Shown: in pieces, positions 17,106 through 24,969 of the stretch
Layout of the letters: every line of letters begins with the position of its first letter
Position numbering within the stretch: position 1 is the stretch's first letter
Source: G965240465 sp965249525
GTDB lineage: Bacteria; SAR324; JACQKK01
Reading direction: 5' to 3'
Assembly: GCA_965249525.1 (NCBI GenBank)
Contig: OZ252237.1
Location: 248,001-312,000, forward strand
Length of the DNA: 64,000 bases
Translations under genes and position numbers: made by a program
Notes under the pieces: generated by a model
What the model was told of the DNA's origin: nothing
What the model saw: only the letters and a program-made list of their open reading frames with translations
The model's database searches: none

Positions 17106-17690
17106 ATGCATGCCTCTCGTTTACATCATCCTCCTGCTGCTGATGCCAGCAGGTTGTTGTCTTCCGCTTGGCGATGGAGTTGGAGTGCCGTACTGACTCT
17201 GGGACTGGTATTGTTGATGCTGTTTGCGGTACATCCACAGCGTCGGTCAGCTGCTAGGCAAGATATCAATGCAGGTGGGGATGCAAAGCGTTGGATTAGG
17301 CTGGAGCAGCAGGCAGCATCAGCCGTGACAGCTGATGGAACAGGGGAGCGGTCCACGGCGATGGCGGTTTCTGCTGGAAAGAGTGAACGGCAGCTGCAGC
17401 CGTTGGTGCATCTGCGGCGCTTGGATACTGGGTTTCGGTTATTGCGAGAGGTGCGGCCGCACTATCCTGCTGAGGCGCGTTGGCGGAAAATTTCTGGTTG
17501 GGCGCGCTTGGAGTTGTTGGTGAATAATGAGGGACAGGTGGTGCGGATTGCGTTATTAGAAAAGAGCGGTTCTGTGGGTTTTGGGCGCTCAGCACTAGAG
17601 GCGTGGGGCAAGGCGCGTTTTACCCCGCCGACCATGGAGGGGCGGGCTGTTCGGGTGCGCTGGCGGCAGATGGTTTACTTTAGGCCATGA
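17106..17690 (+). CDS. tonB: TonB-like energy transducer
   Basis: 194 residues. A single membrane anchor, WSAVLTLGLVLLMLFAVHPQ, lies at about 28-47, then a short linker, then a TonB C-terminal domain: RPHYPAEARWRKISGWARLE leading to VNNEGQVVRIALLEKSGSVG and ARFTPPTMEGRAVRV. This is the YPxxA...GxV.v.f.v...G.v....v..SSG..xLD.aa..A...wrf.Pa pattern. The usual proline/lysine-rich periplasmic spacer is nearly absent, so the protein is short; it may be matched to its own receptor. The last codons overlap the receptor start by 4 bp (ATGA), which implies a dedicated pairing. Confidence 0.88.
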   Translation: MHASRLHHPPAADASRLLSSAWRWSWSAVLTLGLVLLMLFAVHPQRRSAARQDINAGGDAKRWIRLEQQAASAVTADGTGERSTAMAVSAGKSERQLQPLVHLRRLDTGFRLLREVRPHYPAEARWRKISGWARLELLVNNEGQVVRIALLEKSGSVGFGRSALEAWGKARFTPPTMEGRAVRVRWRQMVYFRP

Positions 17691-19780
17691 AGTGTTGTGG
17701 TCAATGGTATAGCTGGGGGTTGGTGCTGTTGTTGTGGAGTGGATTTGCAACGATGGTGTGGGGGCAAGAGTTGTTTTCGGAGGGAGGGGGTGAGGAAGTG
17801 ACGGTGGAGGGTGCGGAGCAAGTGGTGCGTACAGGGGAGGGGGTACCGTCTCTTGTGGGCAGCGGAGGGTATGCGGGGTCTAGGACGGTGCTGGGGAGCG
17901 AATATGTGGGGGTGGGGCAGCTGAATTTATCAGATAGTTTAGAATATGTGCCTGGGGTGATGGTGCAGCGTAGGGGGGATGTGTTGTCGCCGACGGGGTT
18001 GAGCATTCGTGGGGGGCGTGCAGGTCAGGTGCTGGTGTTGTTGGATGGGGAGCCTATGAATGAGGAGCGTCCGTCTCGTGGTTCGCTGGGGGGATGGGGT
18101 GAGGGCGTGGATTTGGGATTGATTCCACCGCAGTGGGTGGAGTCATTGGAGGTGGTGCGGGGGGCGTCTTCTGGTTTGGGAGGAGCGGGGGCAGCTACGG
18201 GTTTGATTCGGGTAACAACCAGGCCGCCGCTTGAATCTGGGTGGGGCGGGAGAGGAACGCTGGGAAACGGAGGTTCTGGTGCAGGTCAGGTCTATGGGAG
18301 TGGTGATTTGGGAGAGCAGCAGTGGGCGTTTTTGCTGAATCACAGGTACAGCCAGGGCAACTATATCTATTATGATGCTCTTCATACAGCTGGGGAACAG
18401 GGGCATACTTGTGCCAGAAGATTAACGGGGGATTTCTATGAGAGGCGTTGTCAAGAACGTCGTTTGACTCATCTGCGTTTGGATTGGCGTGCCAATTCCC
18501 AGTTGCGCCAGCAATTGGATTGGTCGGATGAGCGACAAAGGGGTCTGGGAGGAGTGGCAGATGCCAGACCCCATGGTCTTAGGCGCATTCGCCGTTGGAA
18601 GGTTCGTCAACAAGGGAATACAGGGTTGGTGAATTGGAATTTTTCAGGCGGTGGATTAAAGGGCATGAACGATGAAAACATTCATTTAAACAATGCTCTT
18701 AATAAAAGCCTGTGGCGTAATGCGCATGCCCGCCTAAGGTTCAACCGCTGGTGGGGAAAAGAAACTGCTGGGATATTGCTAGAGGGCGGTGCATCCCAGC
18801 AGCGGCTGCGGGACGCACATCTGGATGTGAGACGTCGCAAGCAGTTTGCTCGATTGCATGCCCAACAGCTGAGCGAGCGTGGGTCATGGGAGTTCTCTGG
18901 TCAACATGACAGCTTTGAAGACCTAGAAATGCAATATCCCCAACAACTGCAAACCAACGGCTGGCGAACTGCTGCCAGCATCCGACTACCCCGATACTGG
19001 GGTGTTAAATTCAGCCTAGGGCAAGCGCATCGTCCCCCTGCCCTTTATGAACGTTATGCACCCAGCCTCCCCACCAACAGCCCCGCCAACCCGCAACTCA
19101 AGCCAGAACGCTCCTCCTCTTATGATGGCGGTATTTTTCTTGAACTCAGCCCCAGCCTCTATACCGAATGGATCGCTTTTCAGCAGGAAATCCATGACAA
19201 CATCCTCTCCATTGCCAATCAGGACAACCCCTTGTTCTTCCGTTATGAAAATGTTCACCGAGTGCACTCTGAAGGTACAGAATCCTTATTGAGTCTAAGG
19301 TTAAACCGCTATTATCTGGATGTTTCTCTCACCCGTTTGAATGCGCGCATCCGGCAAAACGCCCTTGATGACCCCCGCTTCAATGGCAATTTTGTCCCCC
19401 ATCAACCCCAGAAGCAGATCACCTGGCGCTTAGGTACACATTCTCCTCATTGGCAAACCGAACTGCGCTCCCGCCAAGTCAGCCGCCGCTTTCTCAACCG
19501 TGCCAACACACGCTTTTTAGAACCCTACCGTATCTATCACCTGCGTCTGGGCTTCCAACCCAAACCCAGCTGGCAAACTTCTCTCAACATTCGCAATCTC
19601 ACCAACATCACCTATGCCGAAAGCGAAAATCACCCGCCCGCAGGACGCCAATGGCTTTTTACCCTAGCCTGGCAGTTTCCCAACCCCCCCGTTCAGCATG
19701 CCTCTCCCTCTCGCCCTATCACTCCCGCTGCGGACAGCTTCAAGGAAAATAACCCCGACTCACAGAACAACATCCCCTAG
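17687..19780 (+). CDS. TonB-dependent outer-membrane receptor
   Basis: 697 residues. The signal peptide ends near VWG-QE (about 26). The plug domain (about 60-190) shows SDSLEYVPGVMVQRRGD, then GLSIRGGRAGQVLVLLDGEP and VESLEVVRGASSGLGGAGAA, the standard plug motifs. The remainder is a 22-strand-type barrel, with the RLGFQPKPSWQTSLNIRNLT near-terminal motif and a strand ending WLFTLAWQF. About 31 residues rich in Pro, Ser and Asn extend beyond that strand, which is unusual because the terminal aromatic is normally the last residue. Substrate is unknown; linkage to a fused ECF transporter suggests a vitamin, vitamin precursor or metal complex. Composition flips from G-rich (17,900) to C-rich (19,100). 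Confidence 0.92.
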   Translation: MKCCGQWYSWGLVLLLWSGFATMVWGQELFSEGGGEEVTVEGAEQVVRTGEGVPSLVGSGGYAGSRTVLGSEYVGVGQLNLSDSLEYVPGVMVQRRGDVLSPTGLSIRGGRAGQVLVLLDGEPMNEERPSRGSLGGWGEGVDLGLIPPQWVESLEVVRGASSGLGGAGAATGLIRVTTRPPLESGWGGRGTLGNGGSGAGQVYGSGDLGEQQWAFLLNHRYSQGNYIYYDALHTAGEQGHTCARRLTGDFYERRCQERRLTHLRLDWRANSQLRQQLDWSDERQRGLGGVADARPHGLRRIRRWKVRQQGNTGLVNWNFSGGGLKGMNDENIHLNNALNKSLWRNAHARLRFNRWWGKETAGILLEGGASQQRLRDAHLDVRRRKQFARLHAQQLSERGSWEFSGQHDSFEDLEMQYPQQLQTNGWRTAASIRLPRYWGVKFSLGQAHRPPALYERYAPSLPTNSPANPQLKPERSSSYDGGIFLELSPSLYTEWIAFQQEIHDNILSIANQDNPLFFRYENVHRVHSEGTESLLSLRLNRYYLDVSLTRLNARIRQNALDDPRFNGNFVPHQPQKQITWRLGTHSPHWQTELRSRQVSRRFLNRANTRFLEPYRIYHLRLGFQPKPSWQTSLNIRNLTNITYAESENHPPAGRQWLFTLAWQFPNPPVQHASPSRPITPAADSFKENNPDSQNNIP

Positions 19781-19919
19781 CTGCTGTTATAAAGAATTTC
19801 CGCCTATTAAAAGTTTGTGTTCTAATAAAGCATTTAGTATCCTGGGCTAAAATTGTTATTCATTGTACTGGTGTGTGGTGCAGGATTTTTCTTGTGTTGT
19901 TTTGTATAGGAGAGTTTTC

Positions 19920-20540
19920 ATGAAAAGATGCATTCTGGTTACTGACATTTTATTATGGACTGCAGCTGTTTTTGTTGCGTTCAATCTTGCTGCTTGTTCT
20001 CCCAAGACAAGTGTTTCTCGCATTGGTGCCAGCGAATCTGTTGACCTCAGTGGAAATTGGAATGACACCGATTCCCGCCTGGTGTCTGAGGAAATGATTC
20101 GCGATAGCCTCTCCAGACCCTGGGTTTCCCAATGGTCACAACGTTATGGCAAAGCACCTGCGGTGATTGCCTATGGAGTGACCAACCGTTCCAGTGATCA
20201 TATCAACACCGATACCTTTATCAAAGACCTAGAGCGTGCGTTCTTGAATTCAGGTCGGGTGCAGGTAGTGGCAGATAAAGATCAGCGTCTGCAATTGCGT
20301 GACGAGCGAGCAGAACAAAACCAAGGTCTTACTGCCAATCCTTCCCAAATTGGCAAAGAATTGGGTGCAGACTTTGTGCTTACGGGAACGATTAACACCA
20401 TCAATGATCGCGAAGGCAAGCGCGAGGTGCGCTTCTATCAGATCAATCTGGAATTGATCAATGTGGAAACCAATGCCAAAAGCTGGATTGGCGATAAGAA
20501 AATCAAGAAGTTCGTAGAGCGCAAGCGGTTTGGCTTGTAA
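19920..20540 (+). CDS. lpoB: LpoB-like lipoprotein (penicillin-binding protein activator family)
   Basis: 206 residues from ATG 19920, preceded by ATAGGAGAG. A lipoprotein signal peptide ends in the lipobox LAAC. The mature part contains SVDLSGNWNDTDSRLVSEEM followed by a short Trp-rich linker, PAVIAYGVTNRSSDHINTDT and GKELGADFVLTGTINTINDR, the pattern of the LpoB/YcfM family. In E. coli LpoB is an outer-membrane lipoprotein that reaches through the periplasm to stimulate PBP1B. It is followed by a second lipoprotein gene of the COG3014 type, a common pairing. No PBP1B gene is in the window. Confidence 0.85.
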   Translation: MKRCILVTDILLWTAAVFVAFNLAACSPKTSVSRIGASESVDLSGNWNDTDSRLVSEEMIRDSLSRPWVSQWSQRYGKAPAVIAYGVTNRSSDHINTDTFIKDLERAFLNSGRVQVVADKDQRLQLRDERAEQNQGLTANPSQIGKELGADFVLTGTINTINDREGKREVRFYQINLELINVETNAKSWIGDKKIKKFVERKRFGL

Positions 20541-20573
20541 ATTTGCCGATCTGAGTAGTTAGATGGGCGGGGA

Positions 20574-21938
20574 GTGGTGATAAAAATGAAAATATCGCTT
20601 CATGCGGTTAAAGCGGTGTTGCGTTGCGGTTGCATCTCTTTGTGGCGCAAGCAGCTATCTGCCTTAGTGCTGGTGGGCGTGTGGGGGCTGGCGGGCTGTT
20701 CAGGTGCCGTGCAGGTGCATTATGAAATTGATGAGTTGCTGGATGCAGGACGCTACCTTGAAGCCGATAAGCTAGTACAAGAAAAGCGCAATAGCTATGG
20801 CAAACGCGATGAGGTGTTGTGGCTGCTAGACCGTGGTGTGTTGCTGTATTACCAGGGAAAGCACAAAGAGAGTATCCAGGCATTTAACAATGCTGAGCGG
20901 CGCATGGATGAGCTTTTTCAAATTTCGCTTTCTCAGCAGGCAGCGTCTCTGTTAGTGAATGACAACATTACAACCTATGCCGGCGAAGATTTTGAAAATG
21001 TGATGTTGAATATCTACAAAGCCCTCAGCTTTGCCCAATTGGGTAATTTTCAAGGGGCGCAAGTGGAAAGCCGCAAGCTGAATGAGAAGCTCAATTATAT
21101 TCGCAGCAAGCAGCAAGGACTGTTCAGTGCCAGCTATCAAGAAGATGCCTTTGCACGTCTGCTAAGCGGCGTGTTCTACGAATTAGGTGGGCGCAGGGCA
21201 GACCTCAATGATGCGTTTATCTCCAACAAAAAATCACTGGAACTCTATCAGGGCGAATTTGGCAAACGCTTTGGCGTTGTTCTTCCCAATGTCTTAAAAG
21301 CCAATTTGCTAGCCACAGCCCCCATTTTGGGACAGAGGGAATTCAATCGCTGGCGTAAACGGTTTCCTAAACAAAAATTTGTCACCATTCCCCAAAGACG
21401 CAACCACGCCAGGGTGTACTTTGTGCACTTTGCCGGCAAGCCGCCCCAAAAAGAAAATGTCTTTATCCCGTATTTATACAAAAACTACCAGCTGAGTCTG
21501 GCTGTGCCTGCTTACAAAAAACGCTCCTATCGCATTGATGGTTCACGCATCATAGCCAACAATAAGCCCATCACCCGTTTAGAAAGCGTGCACCCCACCG
21601 GAGAAATTGCAAGCCGAAACTTAAATGATCATTACCCCTTGATACTAGCCAGAGCTGCTGCCCGTCAAGTGGCGCGCAACACCGTTGTGAACAACGATAA
21701 TCAAAGCTCTGGCCTGGCTGATTTGGTGGGTAATTTAATACTAGAAAGAGCCGATTTGCGCTCTTGGCAAACCCTGCCCGATAAGGTGCTTTTCTCCCAA
21801 GCCTGGCTGCCTGCTGGCAGCTATCGTTTTCAAGCACAGCTGCTGGATAAATCAGGCAAATCCATCGGCAGCAGAGATCTGGGAGAGCTCACCCTCACTG
21901 CAGGACGGGCACGATTTTTAATTTTTGCTACCCGCTGA
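20574..21938 (+). CDS. COG3014-like lipoprotein with TPR-like repeats
   Basis: 454 residues from the GTG at 20574; ATG 20586 is an equally good start, 12 bp behind GGGGAG. A lipobox, GLAGC, ends the signal peptide at about residue 42. The next 200 residues are helical with a TPR-like rhythm (LDAGRYLEADKLVQEK, LLYYQGKHKESIQAFNNAER, LSFAQLGNFQGAQVESRKLN). The C-terminal half is beta-rich, with a long middle segment (LILARAAARQVARNTV). It looks like the COG3014 family, an uncharacterised lipoprotein family commonly next to lpoB-like genes. I infer an envelope or peptidoglycan-related role from location only. Confidence 0.7.
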   Translation: MVIKMKISLHAVKAVLRCGCISLWRKQLSALVLVGVWGLAGCSGAVQVHYEIDELLDAGRYLEADKLVQEKRNSYGKRDEVLWLLDRGVLLYYQGKHKESIQAFNNAERRMDELFQISLSQQAASLLVNDNITTYAGEDFENVMLNIYKALSFAQLGNFQGAQVESRKLNEKLNYIRSKQQGLFSASYQEDAFARLLSGVFYELGGRRADLNDAFISNKKSLELYQGEFGKRFGVVLPNVLKANLLATAPILGQREFNRWRKRFPKQKFVTIPQRRNHARVYFVHFAGKPPQKENVFIPYLYKNYQLSLAVPAYKKRSYRIDGSRIIANNKPITRLESVHPTGEIASRNLNDHYPLILARAAARQVARNTVVNNDNQSSGLADLVGNLILERADLRSWQTLPDKVLFSQAWLPAGSYRFQAQLLDKSGKSIGSRDLGELTLTAGRARFLIFATR

Positions 21939-22030
21939 ACATTGCTGACTGCTCGCCTGGTTTGTGAGTTTATCACAAAGGCAGCCAATAGCATTCAGCT
22001 AGTGCTGTTATCCACCCCTTGATCATTGCC

Positions 22031-23194
22031 ATGTTCTCAGCTGATGCGGTGTATCTGGATTACAACGCTACCTCCCCGTTATTGGCAGCTGCCCGCAGAC
22101 GCATGCGGCGTTCTGAGGAAACCTGGGGCAACCCTTCTAGTCCGCATGCCTTTGGTCAGCGAGCGCGAGCCTCCTTGGAGGAAGCCCGAGAGGAAATTGC
22201 TGCTTGCATCGGTTGCAACCGTGGTGAGTTGATTTTTACCAGCGGGGGTACGGAGGCAGACAACACGGCGTTAAATTGGCTGGCAACCGAAGAGCGTCCG
22301 TTGCGGGTGATTACTTCTGGCATAGAACACCCGGCGGTTTTGCAAACCTGCAAATGGTTGGAGCATCAAGGTGTGGAGGTTCGCTGCTTGCCCATTGATG
22401 TGCATGGTCAGGTATGTGTAGAGGCACTGCCAGAGTTGTTGACTCCCCACACCCGTATGCTCTCAGTGATGGCAGCCAACAATGAAACCGGAGTGGTGCA
22501 GCCCTTGGCAGCTTTGGCAAAGGTGTTGCGGAGTCATCCAGGGGGGGAGAGGGTACTCTTTCACAGCGATGCTGTACAAGCTTTTGCTCGCATTCCCTTG
22601 GCTTGGCGGGAGTGGGGAGTAGACCTGTTAAGCATTTCTGCGCACAAGCTGGGTGGTCCCAAAGGAATTGGTGCGCTGGTGGCTGTAGAGGGCAAACAGC
22701 CTCCACCGCTTTTGTGGGGCGGAAAACAAGAACGCAGCCGCCGTGCAGGTTCAGAAGCCCTGATGCTGGCAGAAGGTTTTGCTGGAGCTCTTTCTTGGCT
22801 ATGGCCCCGGTTGCCTGCTTGGCGCAAGCGCATGGAAAAATTACGCACCCAATTAGAACAAGGTCTGGCAAAGCTGCCCAATTTTTTCATCAATGGTCGG
22901 CAGGCACCACGCTTACCCAATACCTTTAATGGTGGTATAGAAGGCCTGGCAGCGGAAAGTCTGGTGGTAGCCTTGGATTTGCTCGGCATAGCCATTTCTT
23001 CCGGTTCTGCATGCAGCTCCGGCGCACAAGAACCAAGCCATGTACTGCGTGCTATGGGTGTCAGTGATCAACGTCTGCGTTCTTCTATCCGCATTAGCTT
23101 GGGCAGCGGGGTGCAGCAGCAACACATCGCCTGTTGTGTAGCAGCCATTCAGACACAAGCAGCACGTTTGCAACATATCTCACGGCACGCTTAG
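22031..23194 (+). CDS. cysteine desulfurase (NifS/IscS family)
   Basis: 387 residues from ATG 22031; a TTG at 22019 would add four. PLP-dependent class V aminotransferase fold: YLDYNATSPL at the start, NRGELIFTSGGTEADNTALN, IEHPAVLQTCKWLE, NNETGVVQPL, the PLP-Lys motif SISAHKLGGPKGIGALV, and the active-site Cys loop SSGSACSSGAQEPSHVLRAM. It removes sulfur from cysteine as an enzyme-bound persulfide for Fe-S clusters, thiolated tRNA or sulfur-carrier proteins. No iscU or iscA accompanies it. Instead a cysteine synthase and a MoaD/ThiS-like carrier lie just downstream on the same strand, suggesting it feeds or draws on that pathway. Confidence 0.93.
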   Translation: MFSADAVYLDYNATSPLLAAARRRMRRSEETWGNPSSPHAFGQRARASLEEAREEIAACIGCNRGELIFTSGGTEADNTALNWLATEERPLRVITSGIEHPAVLQTCKWLEHQGVEVRCLPIDVHGQVCVEALPELLTPHTRMLSVMAANNETGVVQPLAALAKVLRSHPGGERVLFHSDAVQAFARIPLAWREWGVDLLSISAHKLGGPKGIGALVAVEGKQPPPLLWGGKQERSRRAGSEALMLAEGFAGALSWLWPRLPAWRKRMEKLRTQLEQGLAKLPNFFINGRQAPRLPNTFNGGIEGLAAESLVVALDLLGIAISSGSACSSGAQEPSHVLRAMGVSDQRLRSSIRISLGSGVQQQHIACCVAAIQTQAARLQHISRHA

Positions 23195-23234
23195 CATGAT
23201 GGCGTTCTTGCCATTTTGCTCTCCTTTTTTCCAA

Positions 23235-23255
23235 CTGTCCCTATCTTTGGGACAG
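23235..23255. repeat. hairpin after the cysteine desulfurase gene
   Basis: A perfect 7-bp stem CTGTCCC/GGGACAG with a 7-base loop lies about 40 bp after the desulfurase stop codon. There is no T-run downstream on either strand, so it is not a clear intrinsic terminator. It may be a processing or regulatory hairpin in the desulfurase–cysM intergenic region. Confidence 0.4.
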
Positions 23256-23369
23256 AAAGCCCCCAACCGCTTTGCTAGCGAGTGATTTTATGGGGCATGC
23301 TAAAATAAAGAACATGAGGGAGCTCTTGCCGCCTTCTTGCTTATTTTTCGCACTTATCACTGCTTATTT

Positions 23370-24362
23370 ATGACTTCTCAAGCTTTGCGCAAATCTGCCT
23401 GGATACACCAGGCCTCATCTCCTGCTGTGGTGGAACGCCTGGATGAACTCATCGGCAACACCCCCCTGGTCCGCTTAAAGCATACTTGTCCCAACGGCAA
23501 CCTGTTCGCTAAACTGGAGTGGTATAATCCCGCCCAATCTGCCAAAGACCGCCCCGCCTGGAACATCATCCGCCATGCTTTGGAAACTGGCAAACTCGGT
23601 AGAGGACAAGCTCTGCTGGATGCCAGTTCTGGCAACACCGGTATCGCTTATGCCATGCTGGGAGCTGTCTTGAAGTTTGAAGTACATCTCTGTGTTCCCG
23701 CCAATGCCAGTCCCGAACGCCTGCGCACACTCCGTGCTTATGGTGCGCATCTTATCTTGACCGATGCCTCCCTCTCTTCTGATGGCGCTATCATGCGTGC
23801 CCGCCAACTAAAAAAGCAAAACCCCAAAGGTTTCTTTTATGCAGATCAATACTCCAACCCTGAAAACTGGCGCGCACATTTTAATACCACCGGTCCTGAA
23901 ATCTATACCCAAACCCAAGGAGAAGTACGCTATTTTGTCGCTTGTCTGGGAACTTCTGGCACTTTTATGGGCTGCGGGCGCTACTTAAAACAACGCAATG
24001 CCAGCATCAAAATCGCAGAAGTTCAACCCGATGCGGCTTTCCACGGATTAGAAGGCATGAAGCATATGGAGAGTGCCATCGTCCCTGCTTTTTATGACCC
24101 CAACCTGGCCGATATCAAAATGACCGCAGGCACGGAAGAATCTCAAGCCTTGGTTGTAGAACTTGCAAAAAAAGAAGGCTTGTTTGCTGGTATTTCCTGT
24201 GGTGCAGCCTTGGCTTGCGCCAAAAAATTGGCATTGCAGCATCCCCAAGAAAAAGTGGTTACTATCTTCCCTGATGGAGGTTCACGCTACTTAAGCGAAC
24301 GCTTCTGGGAAAAACCACCCGCTTCTTCATCGGCAGTTTCCCTGCTGCCGGATACTTTATAG
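23370..24362 (+). CDS. cysM: cysteine synthase (CysK/CysM family)
   Basis: 330 residues from ATG 23370. PLP enzyme of the beta-replacement family: LDELIGNTPLVRLK, the PLP-Lys block NPAQSAKDRPAWNII, the substrate loop SSGNTGIAYAM, GTSGTFMGCGRYLKQ (phosphate-binding GTSG/T) and the C-terminal GISCGAALACAKK. It makes cysteine from an activated serine and sulfide, thiosulfate or a protein thiocarboxylate. The NPAQSAKDR motif departs from the common NPxxSVKDR by an Ala. It is followed by a MoaD/ThiS-like carrier gene, the arrangement known for the CysM–CysO route in actinobacteria, so a carrier-bound sulfur donor is plausible. Annotated as CysM from context; CysK cannot be excluded. Confidence 0.88.
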   Translation: MTSQALRKSAWIHQASSPAVVERLDELIGNTPLVRLKHTCPNGNLFAKLEWYNPAQSAKDRPAWNIIRHALETGKLGRGQALLDASSGNTGIAYAMLGAVLKFEVHLCVPANASPERLRTLRAYGAHLILTDASLSSDGAIMRARQLKKQNPKGFFYADQYSNPENWRAHFNTTGPEIYTQTQGEVRYFVACLGTSGTFMGCGRYLKQRNASIKIAEVQPDAAFHGLEGMKHMESAIVPAFYDPNLADIKMTAGTEESQALVVELAKKEGLFAGISCGAALACAKKLALQHPQEKVVTIFPDGGSRYLSERFWEKPPASSSAVSLLPDTL

Positions 24363-24364
24363 AT

Positions 24365-24387
24365 AACCCCAATTATGCTTGGGGGTT
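24365..24387 (+). terminator. hairpin between cysM and the sulfur-carrier gene
   Basis: AACCCCAA and TTGGGGGTT form a GC-rich stem with a 6-base loop right after the cysM stop, followed after a few bases by CTTTTTC. It could be a leaky terminator or attenuator between cysM and the carrier gene, or a stabilising 3' hairpin. Confidence 0.45.
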
Positions 24388-24428
24388 CTACTGTGGCTTT
24401 TTCTTATAATCAAACAAAGGAGCTTTCT

Positions 24429-24704
24429 ATGACTGTGATTGAAATCCCGCTGGCACTGCGTCGTTTCACCCAAGATAAAGACAAGGTAGATATTCAAGCT
24501 GCCACCATCGGTGAAGCTTTCCAGCAACTCACCCAACACCATCCCGATCTCAAACAACAGCTGTTTGATGACAACGGCAGCCTGCGCAGTTTTGTGAATG
24601 TGTATATCAATGAAACAGATATTCGTACACAATCCAACTTGGATACTACTGTTCAATCAGGCGACGTGGTACAAATTGTTCCCTCAGTGGCAGGCGGTCA
24701 CTAA
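24429..24704 (+). CDS. MoaD/ThiS/CysO-like sulfur-carrier protein ending GGH
   Basis: 91 residues from ATG 24429, with AAAGGAG 5-12 bp upstream. The beta-grasp fold is indicated by IEIPLALRRFTQDKDKVDI at the start, RSFVNVYINETDIR, and a C-terminal GDVVQIVPSVAGGH. Sulfur carriers end in Gly-Gly, which is adenylated and converted to a thiocarboxylate. Here one His follows, so the tail must be trimmed first or the protein is not activated in the usual way. Related carriers with an extra C-terminal residue (HcyS and QbsE types) are trimmed by JAMM-type proteases; none is seen here. Position after cysM suggests it delivers sulfur for cysteine synthesis. Confidence 0.82.
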   Translation: MTVIEIPLALRRFTQDKDKVDIQAATIGEAFQQLTQHHPDLKQQLFDDNGSLRSFVNVYINETDIRTQSNLDTTVQSGDVVQIVPSVAGGH

Positions 24705-24969
24705 GCAGCGGGGTATCACGGCAGGTGGTATCATCAAAGCCAAGGAGGGGTGCTTTGCAAGGTTTCTTGGCGAGGGCGCGCGGGGTGATTTGCCTTTTTG
24801 ACGAATATTTTTTATAATAATCAGGTTTTATAAAAAACTTGGCTCATCCCAAGGTGGGATATAGCTACATATCAACAGCTTCTTAAAAAAGTATCTATCT
24901 TGGGTGGCTTGATTTTTTTGGGTTCCAATCCAGCAAGCAAGGAATTTACTATGTGCGGGGTGAAGACGA

